From Enterobacter sp. 10-1 (lineage in GTDB: Bacteria; Pseudomonadota; Gammaproteobacteria; Enterobacterales; Enterobacteriaceae), in NCBI GenBank assembly GCA_002270295.1, contig NISF01000001.1, forward strand, positions 1,550,001-1,614,000: a stretch of 64,000 nt of DNA. The letters run 5' to 3'. This document shows positions 25,192-35,013 of this stretch, one piece after another (position 1 is the stretch's first letter; every line of letters starts with the position of its first letter). Below the pieces are notes generated by a model, which saw only the letters and a program-made list of their open reading frames with translations, did no database searches and had not been told where the DNA came from. The translations under genes and the position numbers were made by a program.

Positions 25192-27303
25192 TTACTCAAA
25201 TCGCCAGGCGAGGTTGAGGCCAACGCCGTAGTTACGTCCCGGCGCCGGCTCGTAGTAGCGGCCGTTGGACTCGTTGACGATCACCGACCCGGCGTAGCTG
25301 CGATCAAACAGGTTGTCGATACGGCCGAAAACGTCCATATCCATGTTGCCATAGCTCCACTTGTAGCCGCTGGTGAGCCCAACGACGGTCCACGACGGCG
25401 CCTTAGCGGTGTTCTCATCGTTAGCCATGATATTGCTCATATAGCGGATATCGCTGCCCGCGTACCAGCCGCGATCCGGCTGATAGCCAAACGAGGCGTA
25501 GCCCATGTTGCGGGCGATCCCCGGGATGCGGTTACCGTTGCAGCTGGCGTCATCGCAGACGTTGGTTCGGTAGGTCGCGTCCAGCCAGGTCCAGGCCGCC
25601 TTCAGGCGCCAGTTTTCAGCGAACTGCTGATCCAGCCCCAGCTCCATCCCCTGACGGCGGGTTTTGCCGGCGTTTTTATAGCTGGTGCGTCCGCCGCTGC
25701 TGGCGTCAACGACAATCTCGTTATCGGTATTGGTCTGGAACAGCGCGGCGGTGAACAGGCCGTTACCGACCCGCATTTTACTGCCGATTTCAAACGTCTC
25801 GTTGGTTGAGGGCTGCAGGCCAAAGTTCAGGCCGCCCTGGTTGCCAGAGCGATAGGAGAGCTCGTTGATGGTCGGCGTTTCAAAGCCGCGACCGGCGGAA
25901 GCGTAGACGTTCCACGCATCGGTCAGCGCATACTTCAGTGAACCCGCCGGCAGCCATTTGTGGTAGCTGGCGTCGCCGCTGTCATCCCCGTTGCCCGGAG
26001 TAATGTAGTAATCGTTTGAATCGAACCACACCGAGCTGTAGCGCATCCCGGCATCGAGGGTGAGCTTCTCCGTCAGCTGCCACTGGGTCTGCAGGTAAGG
26101 GTCGATATTCCACATCAGGTTACGTTCATTACGGCGCAGGTTGCCCTCTTCGCCGTACTGCGGCGCGCCGTTGACCATGACGAAGTTTTCAAACCCTTTG
26201 CGGCGCTCGCTCATGGTTTCGTAATCAAGCCCGGTGGTAAAGGTCACCGGCACCAGCAGCTCGCCGCGGTGGGTCCAGCGGGTATTGATGCCCTGATAGT
26301 GGCGGGTGAGGTCAATCACGCCCCCCGCGTGGCTCGGGTTAAGCTGCGGCGCGCGCGGAATCGACTGATACTGCGTGGTTTCACGCTCGCCGGCGTACAT
26401 CATCACGCTCAGGTCGTCGCGCTCGCTCAGCTGGCGCTCGTAGCGTAAACCGGCCTGGGTCTGCCTGGTCGATTTGCGGGTGTTGTACTGATCGCCGCGC
26501 GGCGACTGGCGCGGGTTATTTTGCCACTCATCGTAGCTCAGGCCGCCGGCATCGTTGGCTTTGATATCCACGCTGTTGAACAGCAGCGTCAGCTTACTGA
26601 CGTCGTTGATGCGCACGCCGAGCTTCGCGTTGGCGAGGTTTTTCCGCGCCCCGCTGTGGTCGCGATAGCCGTGGGTGGTGAAGCGGTTGGTCGAGACGGT
26701 GTAATCGACGTCCCCGGCGTGGGTACCGTCGCCGACGGCGCCGGTGGCCTTCATGCCGTAGTGCCAGGTACCGAAACTGCCGTAATAGCTGCTGGCTTCG
26801 ATGGTCGGCGGCTGGCTGCCGCTCTGGCTGGTGACGTTAATCACCCCGCCGGAGGAGTTGCCGTACAGCGCGGAGAAGGGCCCGCGCAGAACCTCCAGCG
26901 AGTCTACGCTGCCGATATCGATATTGGAGGTTTGCCCCTGGCCGTCGGGCATGGTGGCCGGAATGCCGTCCACATAAATACGCAGTCCGCGCACCCCGTA
27001 GGTGGAACGAGAGCCGAAGCCGCGAATCGAGAGCTGCAGGTCCTGAGCGTAGTTCTGCCGGTTTTGCACCTGCAGGCCGGGCACCGCACCCAGCGACTCG
27101 GAAAGGTTGACCCGCGGCGCGGCCTGGCGCATTTCGTCGCCGTTGACCACGCTGACGGCGGCGGGAGTATCGAGTTCGGAGACCGTCGTCGGGGAAGCGG
27201 TAACGACCATCGTCTGCTCGCCTTCAGGGCTGGACTGAGCCATAGCGACCAGCGGGAAGAGGAGGGCGGGAAGCGCAACCGTGCGCACGGAAAGGATTTT
27301 CAT
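25192..27303 (-). CDS. yncD: TonB-dependent outer-membrane receptor YncD (PqqU)
   Basis: 703 residues from ATG 27303, the start matching MKI-(F/L)SVR of E. coli YncD; an 11-residue longer frame to 27336 is unlikely. Signal peptide ends near VAMAQ; the TonB box region is QTMVV at the mature N-terminus. A plug domain (RGFGSRSTYGVRG, YVDGIPATMPDGQGQ, VLRGPFSALYG) is followed by a 22-strand barrel ending in WRFE with a terminal aromatic residue. E. coli YncD has been renamed PqqU because it imports pyrroloquinoline quinone. It is divergent from yncE across a shared AT-rich promoter region. Confidence 0.94.
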   Translation of the reverse strand: MKILSVRTVALPALLFPLVAMAQSSPEGEQTMVVTASPTTVSELDTPAAVSVVNGDEMRQAAPRVNLSESLGAVPGLQVQNRQNYAQDLQLSIRGFGSRSTYGVRGLRIYVDGIPATMPDGQGQTSNIDIGSVDSLEVLRGPFSALYGNSSGGVINVTSQSGSQPPTIEASSYYGSFGTWHYGMKATGAVGDGTHAGDVDYTVSTNRFTTHGYRDHSGARKNLANAKLGVRINDVSKLTLLFNSVDIKANDAGGLSYDEWQNNPRQSPRGDQYNTRKSTRQTQAGLRYERQLSERDDLSVMMYAGERETTQYQSIPRAPQLNPSHAGGVIDLTRHYQGINTRWTHRGELLVPVTFTTGLDYETMSERRKGFENFVMVNGAPQYGEEGNLRRNERNLMWNIDPYLQTQWQLTEKLTLDAGMRYSSVWFDSNDYYITPGNGDDSGDASYHKWLPAGSLKYALTDAWNVYASAGRGFETPTINELSYRSGNQGGLNFGLQPSTNETFEIGSKMRVGNGLFTAALFQTNTDNEIVVDASSGGRTSYKNAGKTRRQGMELGLDQQFAENWRLKAAWTWLDATYRTNVCDDASCNGNRIPGIARNMGYASFGYQPDRGWYAGSDIRYMSNIMANDENTAKAPSWTVVGLTSGYKWSYGNMDMDVFGRIDNLFDRSYAGSVIVNESNGRYYEPAPGRNYGVGLNLAWRFE

Positions 27304-27458
27304 GGAAACACTCGCAAAACGAACCAAACGGAACATATCTCCATATGTTAACTCTTTTGTAATTTTTTGAAAATTATTAACGGAAGTTTAGTTAAATAAT
27401 GGCAACTATTGGCTATTTTTTTCGCCCGCGAGCGCAATTAACGCTCCACTTTGCGTTA

Positions 27459-27477
27459 AATAATGATTACTATTCGC
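27459..27477. promoter_or_regulatory. Possible Fur box in the yncD-yncE intergenic region
   Basis: The stretch AAATAATGATTACTATTCG around 27458-27477 resembles the Fur consensus (GATAATGAT inverted), with the left half almost complete and the right half degenerate. It lies about 90 bases before yncE. E. coli yncE is reported to be iron/Fur responsive, which fits. The score is estimated by eye. Confidence 0.4.
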
Positions 27478-27563
27478 ATTTATAAAATAGCGTAAAGCCA
27501 TGACTTTACGCCACGGAAGCACTGTCGAGCAGGCACATATTTGTTTTATCAAAGGGAGTCGTC

Positions 27564-28625
27564 ATGTCATTACGTCATCTGTCCACGCCGCGTCTGCGCC
27601 GTTCACTGTTGTTAACTTCACTGCTGCTGGCGGGGAGCTTCAGCGCTCACGCGGCAGAAGAAATGCTGCGCAAGGCGGTTGGAAAGGGCGCATACGAGAT
27701 GGCTTATAGCCAGCAGGAAAATGCGCTATGGGTCGCGACTTCGCAAAGTCGTTCGCTGGATAAAGGCGGGATCGTCTATCGCCTCGACCCGACGACGCTG
27801 GAGGTGACTCAGGTTATCCATAACGACCTCAAGCCGTTCGGCGCGACGATCAACAACGCTACCCAGACGCTGTGGTTTGGCAACACCACCGACAGCACCG
27901 TCACCGCGATTGACGCCAAAACCGGCGCCGTGAAAGGCCGTCTGGTGCTTGACGACCGCAAGCGCAGCGAAACCGTGCGTCCGCTGGCGCCGCGCGAGCT
28001 GGCGGTGAATGAGAAGACCAACACCGTTTATATTACCGGCCTGGGTAAAGAGAGCGTTATCTGGGTGGTTGATGGCGACAAGCTGACCCTGAAAGATACC
28101 ATTGCCAATACCGGCGCGATGGCGACCGGGCTGGCGGTTGATGCTGACGCGAAGCGCATCTACACCACCAACGCCGATGGAGAACTGCTGACTATCGACA
28201 GCGACAGCAACAAGATTCTGAGCCGTAAAAAGCTGCAGGATGACGGTAAAGAGCACTTCTATCTGAACCTGAGCCTCGATACCGCAGGCCATCGCGCCTT
28301 CATCACCGACAGCAAACAGCCGGAAGTGCTGGTGGTCGATCTGCGCGACGGCAAAGTGCTGCAGAAAATCGCCGCCCCGGAATCGCTGGCGGTGCTGTTC
28401 AACCCAACGCGTAATGAAGCCTACGTGACGCATCGTAAGGCCGGTGAAGTCAGCGTGATCGATGGCAAAACCTATAAGGTTGTTAAAACTATCAAAACGC
28501 CAACCTATCCTAACAGCCTGGCGCTCTCCGCCGACGGTAAAACGCTGTACGTCAGCGTGAAGCAGGAATCAACCCGTCAGAAAGAAGCCACTCAGCCGGA
28601 TGACGTTATCCGCATCGCGCTGTAA
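27564..28625 (+). CDS. yncE: Beta-propeller periplasmic protein YncE
   Basis: 353 residues, as in E. coli YncE. A signal peptide runs to about residue 30 (SLLLTSLLLAGSFSAHAAEE). The mature part is a seven-bladed propeller built of YVTN-type repeats: VYRLDPTTLEVTQVI, VTAIDAKTGAVKGRL, VYITGLGKESVIWVV, AYVTHRKAGEVSVID, LYVSVKQE. E. coli YncE binds single-stranded DNA in vitro; its physiological role is unclear. It lies divergent from yncD, suggesting a shared iron- or cofactor-related role. Confidence 0.93.
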   Translation: MSLRHLSTPRLRRSLLLTSLLLAGSFSAHAAEEMLRKAVGKGAYEMAYSQQENALWVATSQSRSLDKGGIVYRLDPTTLEVTQVIHNDLKPFGATINNATQTLWFGNTTDSTVTAIDAKTGAVKGRLVLDDRKRSETVRPLAPRELAVNEKTNTVYITGLGKESVIWVVDGDKLTLKDTIANTGAMATGLAVDADAKRIYTTNADGELLTIDSDSNKILSRKKLQDDGKEHFYLNLSLDTAGHRAFITDSKQPEVLVVDLRDGKVLQKIAAPESLAVLFNPTRNEAYVTHRKAGEVSVIDGKTYKVVKTIKTPTYPNSLALSADGKTLYVSVKQESTRQKEATQPDDVIRIAL

Positions 28626-28632
28626 AGATTTA

Positions 28633-28654
28633 CAGGAGGGGGAGACCCCTCCTG
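28633..28654 (+). terminator. Hairpin downstream of yncE
   Basis: CAGGAGGGG (28633-28641) and CCCCTCCTG (28646-28654) form a perfect 9-bp stem with a GAGA tetraloop, starting 8 bases after yncE. No U-run follows, so termination strength is uncertain. Confidence 0.6.
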
Positions 28655-28767
28655 CTCGCCTGAATCACCCTCTGTTACAAACACCTGTTAGCCGTATTAA
28701 CCTAATGGCTTTACAATCAGCGCTTTCCCGCCTGCTGCGGGAGATGGGTAATCATTCTGGAGACGAT

Positions 28768-28989
28768 ATGAATAAGCCATTTATGGTTCTGTGCGCCGGC
28801 GCGATGCTGGCTTTACTGGCGGGCTGTACGTCAAACTATGTGATGACAACGAAAAGTGGGCAGACCATTGTGACCCACGGCAAGCCACAGCTGGATAAAG
28901 ACACCGGCATGACCAGCTACACCGACGAATCGGGCAACCAGCGTCAAATTAACAGCAGCGACGTTTCGCAGCTGGTTAAAGATAACTAA
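28768..28989 (+). CDS. YgdI/YgdR family (DUF903) lipoprotein
   Basis: 73 residues from ATG 28768 (GGAG at 28759-28762). A lipoprotein signal peptide ends in the lipobox LLAGC, with Cys21 lipidated, followed by TSNYVMTTKSGQTIVT; the YVM-T-DG/SG-I pattern defines the small SH3-like DUF903 fold of YgdI and YgdR. Function unknown. The frame is open further upstream (to 28600), but that stretch overlaps the yncE end and its terminator. Confidence 0.88.
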   Translation: MNKPFMVLCAGAMLALLAGCTSNYVMTTKSGQTIVTHGKPQLDKDTGMTSYTDESGNQRQINSSDVSQLVKDN

Positions 28990-29006
28990 GATCGGGCCGG
29001 TAGTTG

Positions 29007-29041
29007 AAAAATGCGGTTTGACCGGCTTCGGCCAAACCGCA
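29007..29041 (-). terminator. Intrinsic terminator of ansP
   Basis: TGCGGTTTG (29012-29020) and CAAACCGCA (29033-29041) enclose a further 3-bp stem with a GCTT loop, one mismatch in between. On the minus strand a T5 run (29011-29007) follows, 7 bases after the ansP stop. It may also stop the lipoprotein gene coming from the other side. Confidence 0.8.
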
Positions 29042-29047
29042 GTAGCC

Positions 29048-30541
29048 CTATTTTTGCGCCGTCTGAGCACCCGGCGCGGTGCGATGAATCGCCTCAACGC
29101 GACGGCGAACGCCAAACCAGCCGGCGACCAGCAGCACCGCAATCAGCGGAATTGAACCGATGGTGTAGGTGCCGTTCGGATAATCGAAGGCCATCAGCAC
29201 CAGCACGCTGAGCAGGAACAGCAGGGTCAGCCAGGAGGTAAACGGCGCGCCCGGCATTTTGAAGCTTACGTCCGCAGCTCTTCCTTCCTTAATCGCTTTA
29301 CGCAGCCGCATCTGGCAAACCACGATAAAGCCCCACGACGCAATAATCCCCAGCGAAGCCACGTTGAGGACGATCTCAAAGACCTGCGACGGCACCAGAT
29401 AGTTGAGGAATACGCCGATGACGTATACCGCCAGCGTCGCCAGAATCCCGGCGTAAGGCACCTGATGGCGGCTCATCTTCGACATAAACTGCGGTGCGGA
29501 ACCGCCCATCGACATCGAACGCAGAATGCGCCCGGTGCAGTAGAGGCCCGAGTTCAGGCTGGAGAGCGCCGCGGTTAAGACCACGATATTCATCACGCTG
29601 CCAATGTACGGCACGCCGAGTTTGGAGAAGAAGGTGACGAACGGGCTTTGCCCCGCCTGATAGGCATTCCACGGCAGCAGCAGCACCAGCAGCAGCACGG
29701 AGCCGACGTAGAACAGGCCGATACGCCAGATCACGCTGTTGATTGCGCGCGGCACCATAGTCTGCGGCTCTTTACACTCCCCTGCGGCGGTGCCGACCAG
29801 TTCGATGGAGGCGAAGGCGAACACCACCCCCTGCACCAGCACCAGCGCCGGCATCAGGCCGTGCGGGAACAGGCCGCCGTTATCGGTAATCAGGTGGAAG
29901 CCGGTGGCGTTGCCGTCCAGCGGTTTTCCGCTGCCGAGAAAAATGGTCCCGACCACGAGGAATGCCACAATCGCCAGCACTTTGACTAAGGCAAACCAGA
30001 ACTCCATTTCGGCAAACCACTTCACGCCGATCATATTCATGGTGCCGACGATCGCCAGCGCGCCGAGGGCGAACACCCACTGCGGAACGTCGCCGAATGC
30101 GCCCCAGTAGTGCATATACAGCGCCACGGCGGTGATGTCGACAATGCCGGTCATCGCCCAGTTGATAAAGTACATCCAGCCGGCAACGTAGGCCGCTTTT
30201 TCACCGAGGAATTCGCGCGCGTAGGAGACAAAGCTGCCGCTGGAGGGCCGGTGCAGCACCAGTTCGCCCAGCGCGCGGAGGATAAAGAACGAGAACAGGC
30301 CGCAGACCAGGTAAACCAGGGCCAGCGCGGGTCCCGCCATCTGCAGGCGCGCGCCGGCGCCGAGGAACAGACCGGTACCAATCGCGCCGCCGATGGCGAT
30401 CATCTGGACCTGACGGTTGCCCATTGCCTTGTGATAACCCGATTCCTGCGAGTTGAGCCAGTGACGTTTTGCGGCCTGATGTTCGGCCGCGGCGTTGTGT
30501 TTTGTATTCATTGATGTACCCATTTTCCTGTCAATGTCCAT
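29048..30541 (-). CDS. ansP: L-asparagine permease AnsP
   Basis: 497 residues of the APC amino-acid transporter family, closely matching E. coli AnsP: YHKAMGNRQVQMIAIGGAIGTGLFLGAG in helix 1, RALGELVLHRPSSGSFVSYAREFLG, and YCTGRILRSMSMGGSAP. About 12 transmembrane helices with hydrophilic ends. ATG 30541 has GAGGAA 7 bases upstream; ATG 30523 and 30511 are alternatives, the last giving a start more like E. coli. It imports L-asparagine by proton symport at the inner membrane. Confidence 0.93.
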   Translation of the reverse strand: MDIDRKMGTSMNTKHNAAAEHQAAKRHWLNSQESGYHKAMGNRQVQMIAIGGAIGTGLFLGAGARLQMAGPALALVYLVCGLFSFFILRALGELVLHRPSSGSFVSYAREFLGEKAAYVAGWMYFINWAMTGIVDITAVALYMHYWGAFGDVPQWVFALGALAIVGTMNMIGVKWFAEMEFWFALVKVLAIVAFLVVGTIFLGSGKPLDGNATGFHLITDNGGLFPHGLMPALVLVQGVVFAFASIELVGTAAGECKEPQTMVPRAINSVIWRIGLFYVGSVLLLVLLLPWNAYQAGQSPFVTFFSKLGVPYIGSVMNIVVLTAALSSLNSGLYCTGRILRSMSMGGSAPQFMSKMSRHQVPYAGILATLAVYVIGVFLNYLVPSQVFEIVLNVASLGIIASWGFIVVCQMRLRKAIKEGRAADVSFKMPGAPFTSWLTLLFLLSVLVLMAFDYPNGTYTIGSIPLIAVLLVAGWFGVRRRVEAIHRTAPGAQTAQK

Positions 30542-30700
30542 GAGTGGTTCCTCGCACCGCCGATTGGCAGCACGTTATGCTGGCTTTCTCATCATTCTGA
30601 CGTAGGAGATAAGCAGAGCATGGCGCAGCATCCTACACGCAACGTGATAGTGACGCACGTAAAACATGTTTGCACCGCACTTGCTTATATATCAATGGGT

Positions 30701-31600
<900 letters not shown>

Positions 31601-31697
31601 TTAATGAATTTGGCTCATGGTTCCTTTCTTATTTTGCAGTCTAATCGCGGCCCCGCGCTTGCGCTATCTTTAGTGCAACACATAAGAGGAGAGCAGC

Positions 31698-32096
31698 ATG
31701 AATATTAGCCACAGCGGTTCACAGCCATCAAGAAAAGGCCCCGCGGACTGGTTTACCGGCGACGTGCGCATCGACGCGCCTTTTCAGGCCACCGAGCCGG
31801 CGAAAGTGGGCGGCGCGACGGTGACCTTCGAGCCCGGCGCGCGCACCGCCTGGCATACGCATCCGTTGGGTCAGACGCTGATCGTTGTCCAGGGACGCGG
31901 CTGGCTGCAGGAGTGGGGTAAAGAGCCGCAGGCGCTGAACCCGGGGGATATCGCGTGGATCCCGCCGGGTGTGAAGCACTGGCACGGCGCCAGCAGCACT
32001 AACGCGCTGGTGCATATTGCTATCGCCGAAGCGGAAAACGGCAGCGCGGTCACCTGGCAGGAGCACGTCAGCGACGAGCAGTATCAGGGTTGCTAA
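31698..32096 (+). CDS. Cupin-domain protein
   Basis: 132 residues forming a single small beta-barrel. Metal-binding cupin motif 1 is WHTHPLGQTLIVVQGRG with two histidines near 54 and 56, and motif 2 PGDIAWIPPGVKHWHG with a histidine near 95. Similar proteins occur as (R)-mandelonitrile lyase-like or carboxymuconolactone-decarboxylase-associated cupins; the reaction cannot be told. GAGGAG precedes ATG 31698. Probably the target of the divergent LysR regulator. Confidence 0.85.
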   Translation: MNISHSGSQPSRKGPADWFTGDVRIDAPFQATEPAKVGGATVTFEPGARTAWHTHPLGQTLIVVQGRGWLQEWGKEPQALNPGDIAWIPPGVKHWHGASSTNALVHIAIAEAENGSAVTWQEHVSDEQYQGC

Positions 32097-32211
32097 AACG
32101 GCACTTATCGCCGTTCAGCTCATGCGCCGCGCCGCTATTTTCCTCACCCGGCGCGGCCGTTTGTCGGCTATTATTCTCAGCCCCACACCAAGACATGGCT
32201 GAGCGCAGACG

Positions 32212-32757
32212 ATGAAAATCAACGTAGTAGGGACCAGCGGCGTCGGCAAATCGACCCTCGCCCGGCGGCTTGCCCGCCAGCTGGCGCTTCCCTGTATCGA
32301 AATGGACCGGCTCTACTGGCTGGCGCAGTGGCAGGGAACGCCGGACGATGAGTTCTTCGTAAAGATCGCCGCCGCCACCGACGCCCCCGGCTGGGTGCTG
32401 GACGGCAATTACAACCGCAGTCGCCCGGTCAAGTGGCGCGAGGTCGATCTGGTGGTCTGGCTGGACTACGGTTTCTGCCGGACGCTGAGGCAAGCCGTCT
32501 GCCGGGCGGTCTTCCGCGCCAGCCGCCATCAGGAGCTGTGGCCGGGGACCGGCAACCGTGAGAGCTTCCGTCGCTCCTTTTTTAGCCGCGAATCCATTAT
32601 CTGGTGGACCATCAAAACCTGGAAACAAAATCGCCAGCGTTATCAGTCTGATATGAGCGACCCGGCGTATCGGCACATTCGCTTTGTGCGCCTGCGCAAC
32701 CCGCGGCAGACGGAGGATTTTATCCGCCGGCTGACCACGCAGCCTGCTCAGCATTAA
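32212..32757 (+). CDS. P-loop kinase-like protein (adenylate kinase / FlaR-like topology modulation family)
   Basis: 181 residues. Walker A is GTSGVGKST at residues 7-15; IEMDRLYW and WVLDGNYNRSR are the patterns of small nucleoside/adenylate-kinase-like proteins annotated as DNA topology modulation protein or AAA family ATPase. A basic, Arg-rich lid region follows. Substrate unknown. It stands alone between the cupin gene and the sulfur-type operon. Confidence 0.8.
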   Translation: MKINVVGTSGVGKSTLARRLARQLALPCIEMDRLYWLAQWQGTPDDEFFVKIAAATDAPGWVLDGNYNRSRPVKWREVDLVVWLDYGFCRTLRQAVCRAVFRASRHQELWPGTGNRESFRRSFFSRESIIWWTIKTWKQNRQRYQSDMSDPAYRHIRFVRLRNPRQTEDFIRRLTTQPAQH

Positions 32758-32862
32758 GCCTGTATATCTATTTTCCGGCAGAGTACATGTAAATAAATTG
32801 TTTCTCAGCCGCCGCCCCAGATTCTAATAATGCAGACATGTTAGTTAATACGAGTCTGCGAA

Positions 32863-33864
32863 ATGTCTTATCGAATCAGTATTCTGGATAAAAGTCCGCT
32901 TGCGGCTGGGGAAACGGCCGCTCAGGCCCTGAACCGAACTTTAACCCTTGCGCAACAGGCGGAGGCCTGGGGATATCATCGATTCTGGATCGCCGAACAC
33001 CATAATACCGATCAATTAGCCAGCCCGTCGCCGGAGCTGGCAATCGCCTGGATCCTCGGCCAGACCCGGCAGATTCGCGTCGGGTCCGGCGGGGTGATGC
33101 TCCAGCACTACAGCCCCTATAAAGTTGCAGAAAACTTCAACCTGCTGGCCTCTATTGCGCCGGGCCGGGTGGATCTTGGCGTCGGGAAAGCTCCCGGCGG
33201 CCTGCCGCTCTCTACCCGCGCGCTGCAGCAGGGGCTGAATCAGGAAGATAAAGGCACCTTTGCCGACCAGCTGGCGCAGCTTGATAACTGGCTGTCGCTT
33301 ACCGATGCTGAAGGAGAAGAGAGCGTGCGGGCAACGCCGATCCCGCCGCGGCGGGCGGACGGTTTCCTGCTCGGCGCCAGCCTTGAGAGCGCCCGGCTCG
33401 CCGCCCAGCTGGACTGGAACTTTGTTTTTGCCGCCCACCTTAACGGCGATAAAGCGCTGCTTCGCGAGGTGCTGACCCGCTGGCGGGCGCTGAGCCGCCG
33501 GGATGCCATTATCGCCGTCCAGGCGATCGTCGCCGAGGATAGCGCAGCGGCGAGCGAACTGGCGAAACAGGTTGAGATCTGGGGCGTCGAGCTGGAAAAC
33601 GGCCAGCGGGTGACCGTCGGCAGCGAGGCCCAGGGCATCGCCTTTGCCCGCCAGGCGGGCAGCGCGCCGACGCGTATCGCCCGCCGCGAATCGTCGCTGC
33701 TGGCCGGTACCGCTGATGAGGTAAAAGCGCAGCTGGACGAGCTGCACGCGGAGTGGGGAATCGACGAATTTATTATCGACACCCCGGTCGCCGAGGGAGA
33801 GGCCCGGCTGAATTCATTGCGCCTGCTGGCTCAGGCCCATCAGGGTGCGGAGGTGCTGCTATGA
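32863..33864 (+). CDS. LLM-class flavin-dependent oxidoreductase (bacterial luciferase-like, YtmO type)
   Basis: 333 residues of the bacterial luciferase-like monooxygenase superfamily, MsnO8/YtmO subgroup: SYRISILDKSPLAAGETA at the N-terminus, GYHRFWIAEHHN, VGSGGVMLQHYSPYKVAENF and PGRVDLGVGKAPGG. Uses reduced FMN and O2. First gene of an eight-gene operon; its stop overlaps the next start (ATGA). Homologues in Bacillus belong to the ytm/yxe organosulfur operons, so a role in C-S bond cleavage of an imported thioether is plausible. Confidence 0.88.
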   Translation: MSYRISILDKSPLAAGETAAQALNRTLTLAQQAEAWGYHRFWIAEHHNTDQLASPSPELAIAWILGQTRQIRVGSGGVMLQHYSPYKVAENFNLLASIAPGRVDLGVGKAPGGLPLSTRALQQGLNQEDKGTFADQLAQLDNWLSLTDAEGEESVRATPIPPRRADGFLLGASLESARLAAQLDWNFVFAAHLNGDKALLREVLTRWRALSRRDAIIAVQAIVAEDSAAASELAKQVEIWGVELENGQRVTVGSEAQGIAFARQAGSAPTRIARRESSLLAGTADEVKAQLDELHAEWGIDEFIIDTPVAEGEARLNSLRLLAQAHQGAEVLL

Positions 33865-34982
33865 GCTTTGCTGAACAGCTGATCCGCTGGCGGCGCGAGC
33901 TGCACCAGTACCCGGAGCTCTCCCTGCAGGAGGTGGCCACCACCGCGCGTATCCGCGACTGGCTGCAAAGCGGCGGCCTGCGTCCGCTGCCCTACGATCT
34001 GAAAACCGGCCTGGTTGTGGAGGTCGGCAGCGGCGAGAAAGTGGTTGCCCTGCGGGCGGATATTGATGCGCTGCCGATTGAAGAAGCGACCGGGCTGTCC
34101 TATCGCTCGCAAAACGAAGGCGTGATGCACGCCTGCGGCCACGACATCCACACCAGCGTGATGCTGGGCGCAGCGCTGCTGCTCAAAGATCGCGAAGCGC
34201 AGCTGCCGGGTCGGGTGCGGATCCTGTTCCAGCCGGCGGAAGAGAATTTTGGCGGCGCCAAAACGCTGATCCGCGCCGGCGCTCTGGAAGGGGTGACGGC
34301 CATTTTCGGGATGCATAATGAACCGGGGCTGCCGGTGGGGGAATTCGCGACCCGCGGCGGCGCCTTTTATGCCAACGTCGATCGCTTCGTCTTTAAGGTC
34401 ACCGGCAAAGGCGCGCACGCCGCTCGGCCCCACGAAGGCAAAGACGCCATTCTGCTCGCCAGCCAGCTGGTCACCCTGCTGCAGAGCGTCGCCAGCCGGG
34501 AGGTTAACACCCTCGATTCGGTGGTGCTGAGCGTGACGCGCATCCAGGGCGGCAACACCTGGAACGTTCTGCCGGAGAGCGTGGAGCTGGAGGGAACATT
34601 GCGCACCCACCGCAGCGAAGTGCAGCAGCGGGTGAAGGCGCGGGTGAGCGAAATCGCCGCCGGTTTTGCCAGCGCCTTCGGCGTGCAGATCGACGTTTTC
34701 TGGTACTCCGGGCCGACGGCATTGGTCAACGATGAGCGCTGGGCGGCGTTTGCCAGCGACGTTGCCGACCACGTCGGCTATCGTACTCATCACGCGGACC
34801 TGCATATGGGCGGCGAAGATTTTGCCGTCTACCTGCAGCATATTCCCGGCGCGTTTGTCAGCATTGGCAGCGCCAGCGAATTCGGTCTCCACCATCCCGG
34901 CTTTAATCCGGATGAGAATTTAATCGCCCCGGCGGCGCGCTATTTTGCGACCCTGGCGGAACGAGCTTTACAACAAATTTAA
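33861..34982 (+). CDS. M20-family amidohydrolase/deacylase (YxeP/YtnL type)
   Basis: 373 residues from ATG 33861, which overlaps the upstream stop; a longer frame to 33753 lies inside the upstream gene. Metal ligands of the M20D family are visible: Cys92 and His94 in MHACGHD, Glu127-Glu128 in FQPAEEN, and a histidine near 150 in GMHNEP. GAHAARPHEGKD marks the dimerisation domain. These enzymes remove N-acyl groups from amino acids (hippurate, N-acetylcysteine derivatives). In this operon it would deacetylate an N-acetylated sulfur amino acid after oxidation. Confidence 0.9.
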   Translation: MSFAEQLIRWRRELHQYPELSLQEVATTARIRDWLQSGGLRPLPYDLKTGLVVEVGSGEKVVALRADIDALPIEEATGLSYRSQNEGVMHACGHDIHTSVMLGAALLLKDREAQLPGRVRILFQPAEENFGGAKTLIRAGALEGVTAIFGMHNEPGLPVGEFATRGGAFYANVDRFVFKVTGKGAHAARPHEGKDAILLASQLVTLLQSVASREVNTLDSVVLSVTRIQGGNTWNVLPESVELEGTLRTHRSEVQQRVKARVSEIAAGFASAFGVQIDVFWYSGPTALVNDERWAAFASDVADHVGYRTHHADLHMGGEDFAVYLQHIPGAFVSIGSASEFGLHHPGFNPDENLIAPAARYFATLAERALQQI

Positions 34983-35013
34983 ATTTTAATTATCGGCAAG
35001 GGAAGGGTGAACT

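Noticed and set aside
33753..33860. Upstream extension of the M20 deacylase
   Set aside because: It lies within the luciferase-like gene in another frame; the ATG at 33861 overlaps that gene's stop in the usual ATGA manner.
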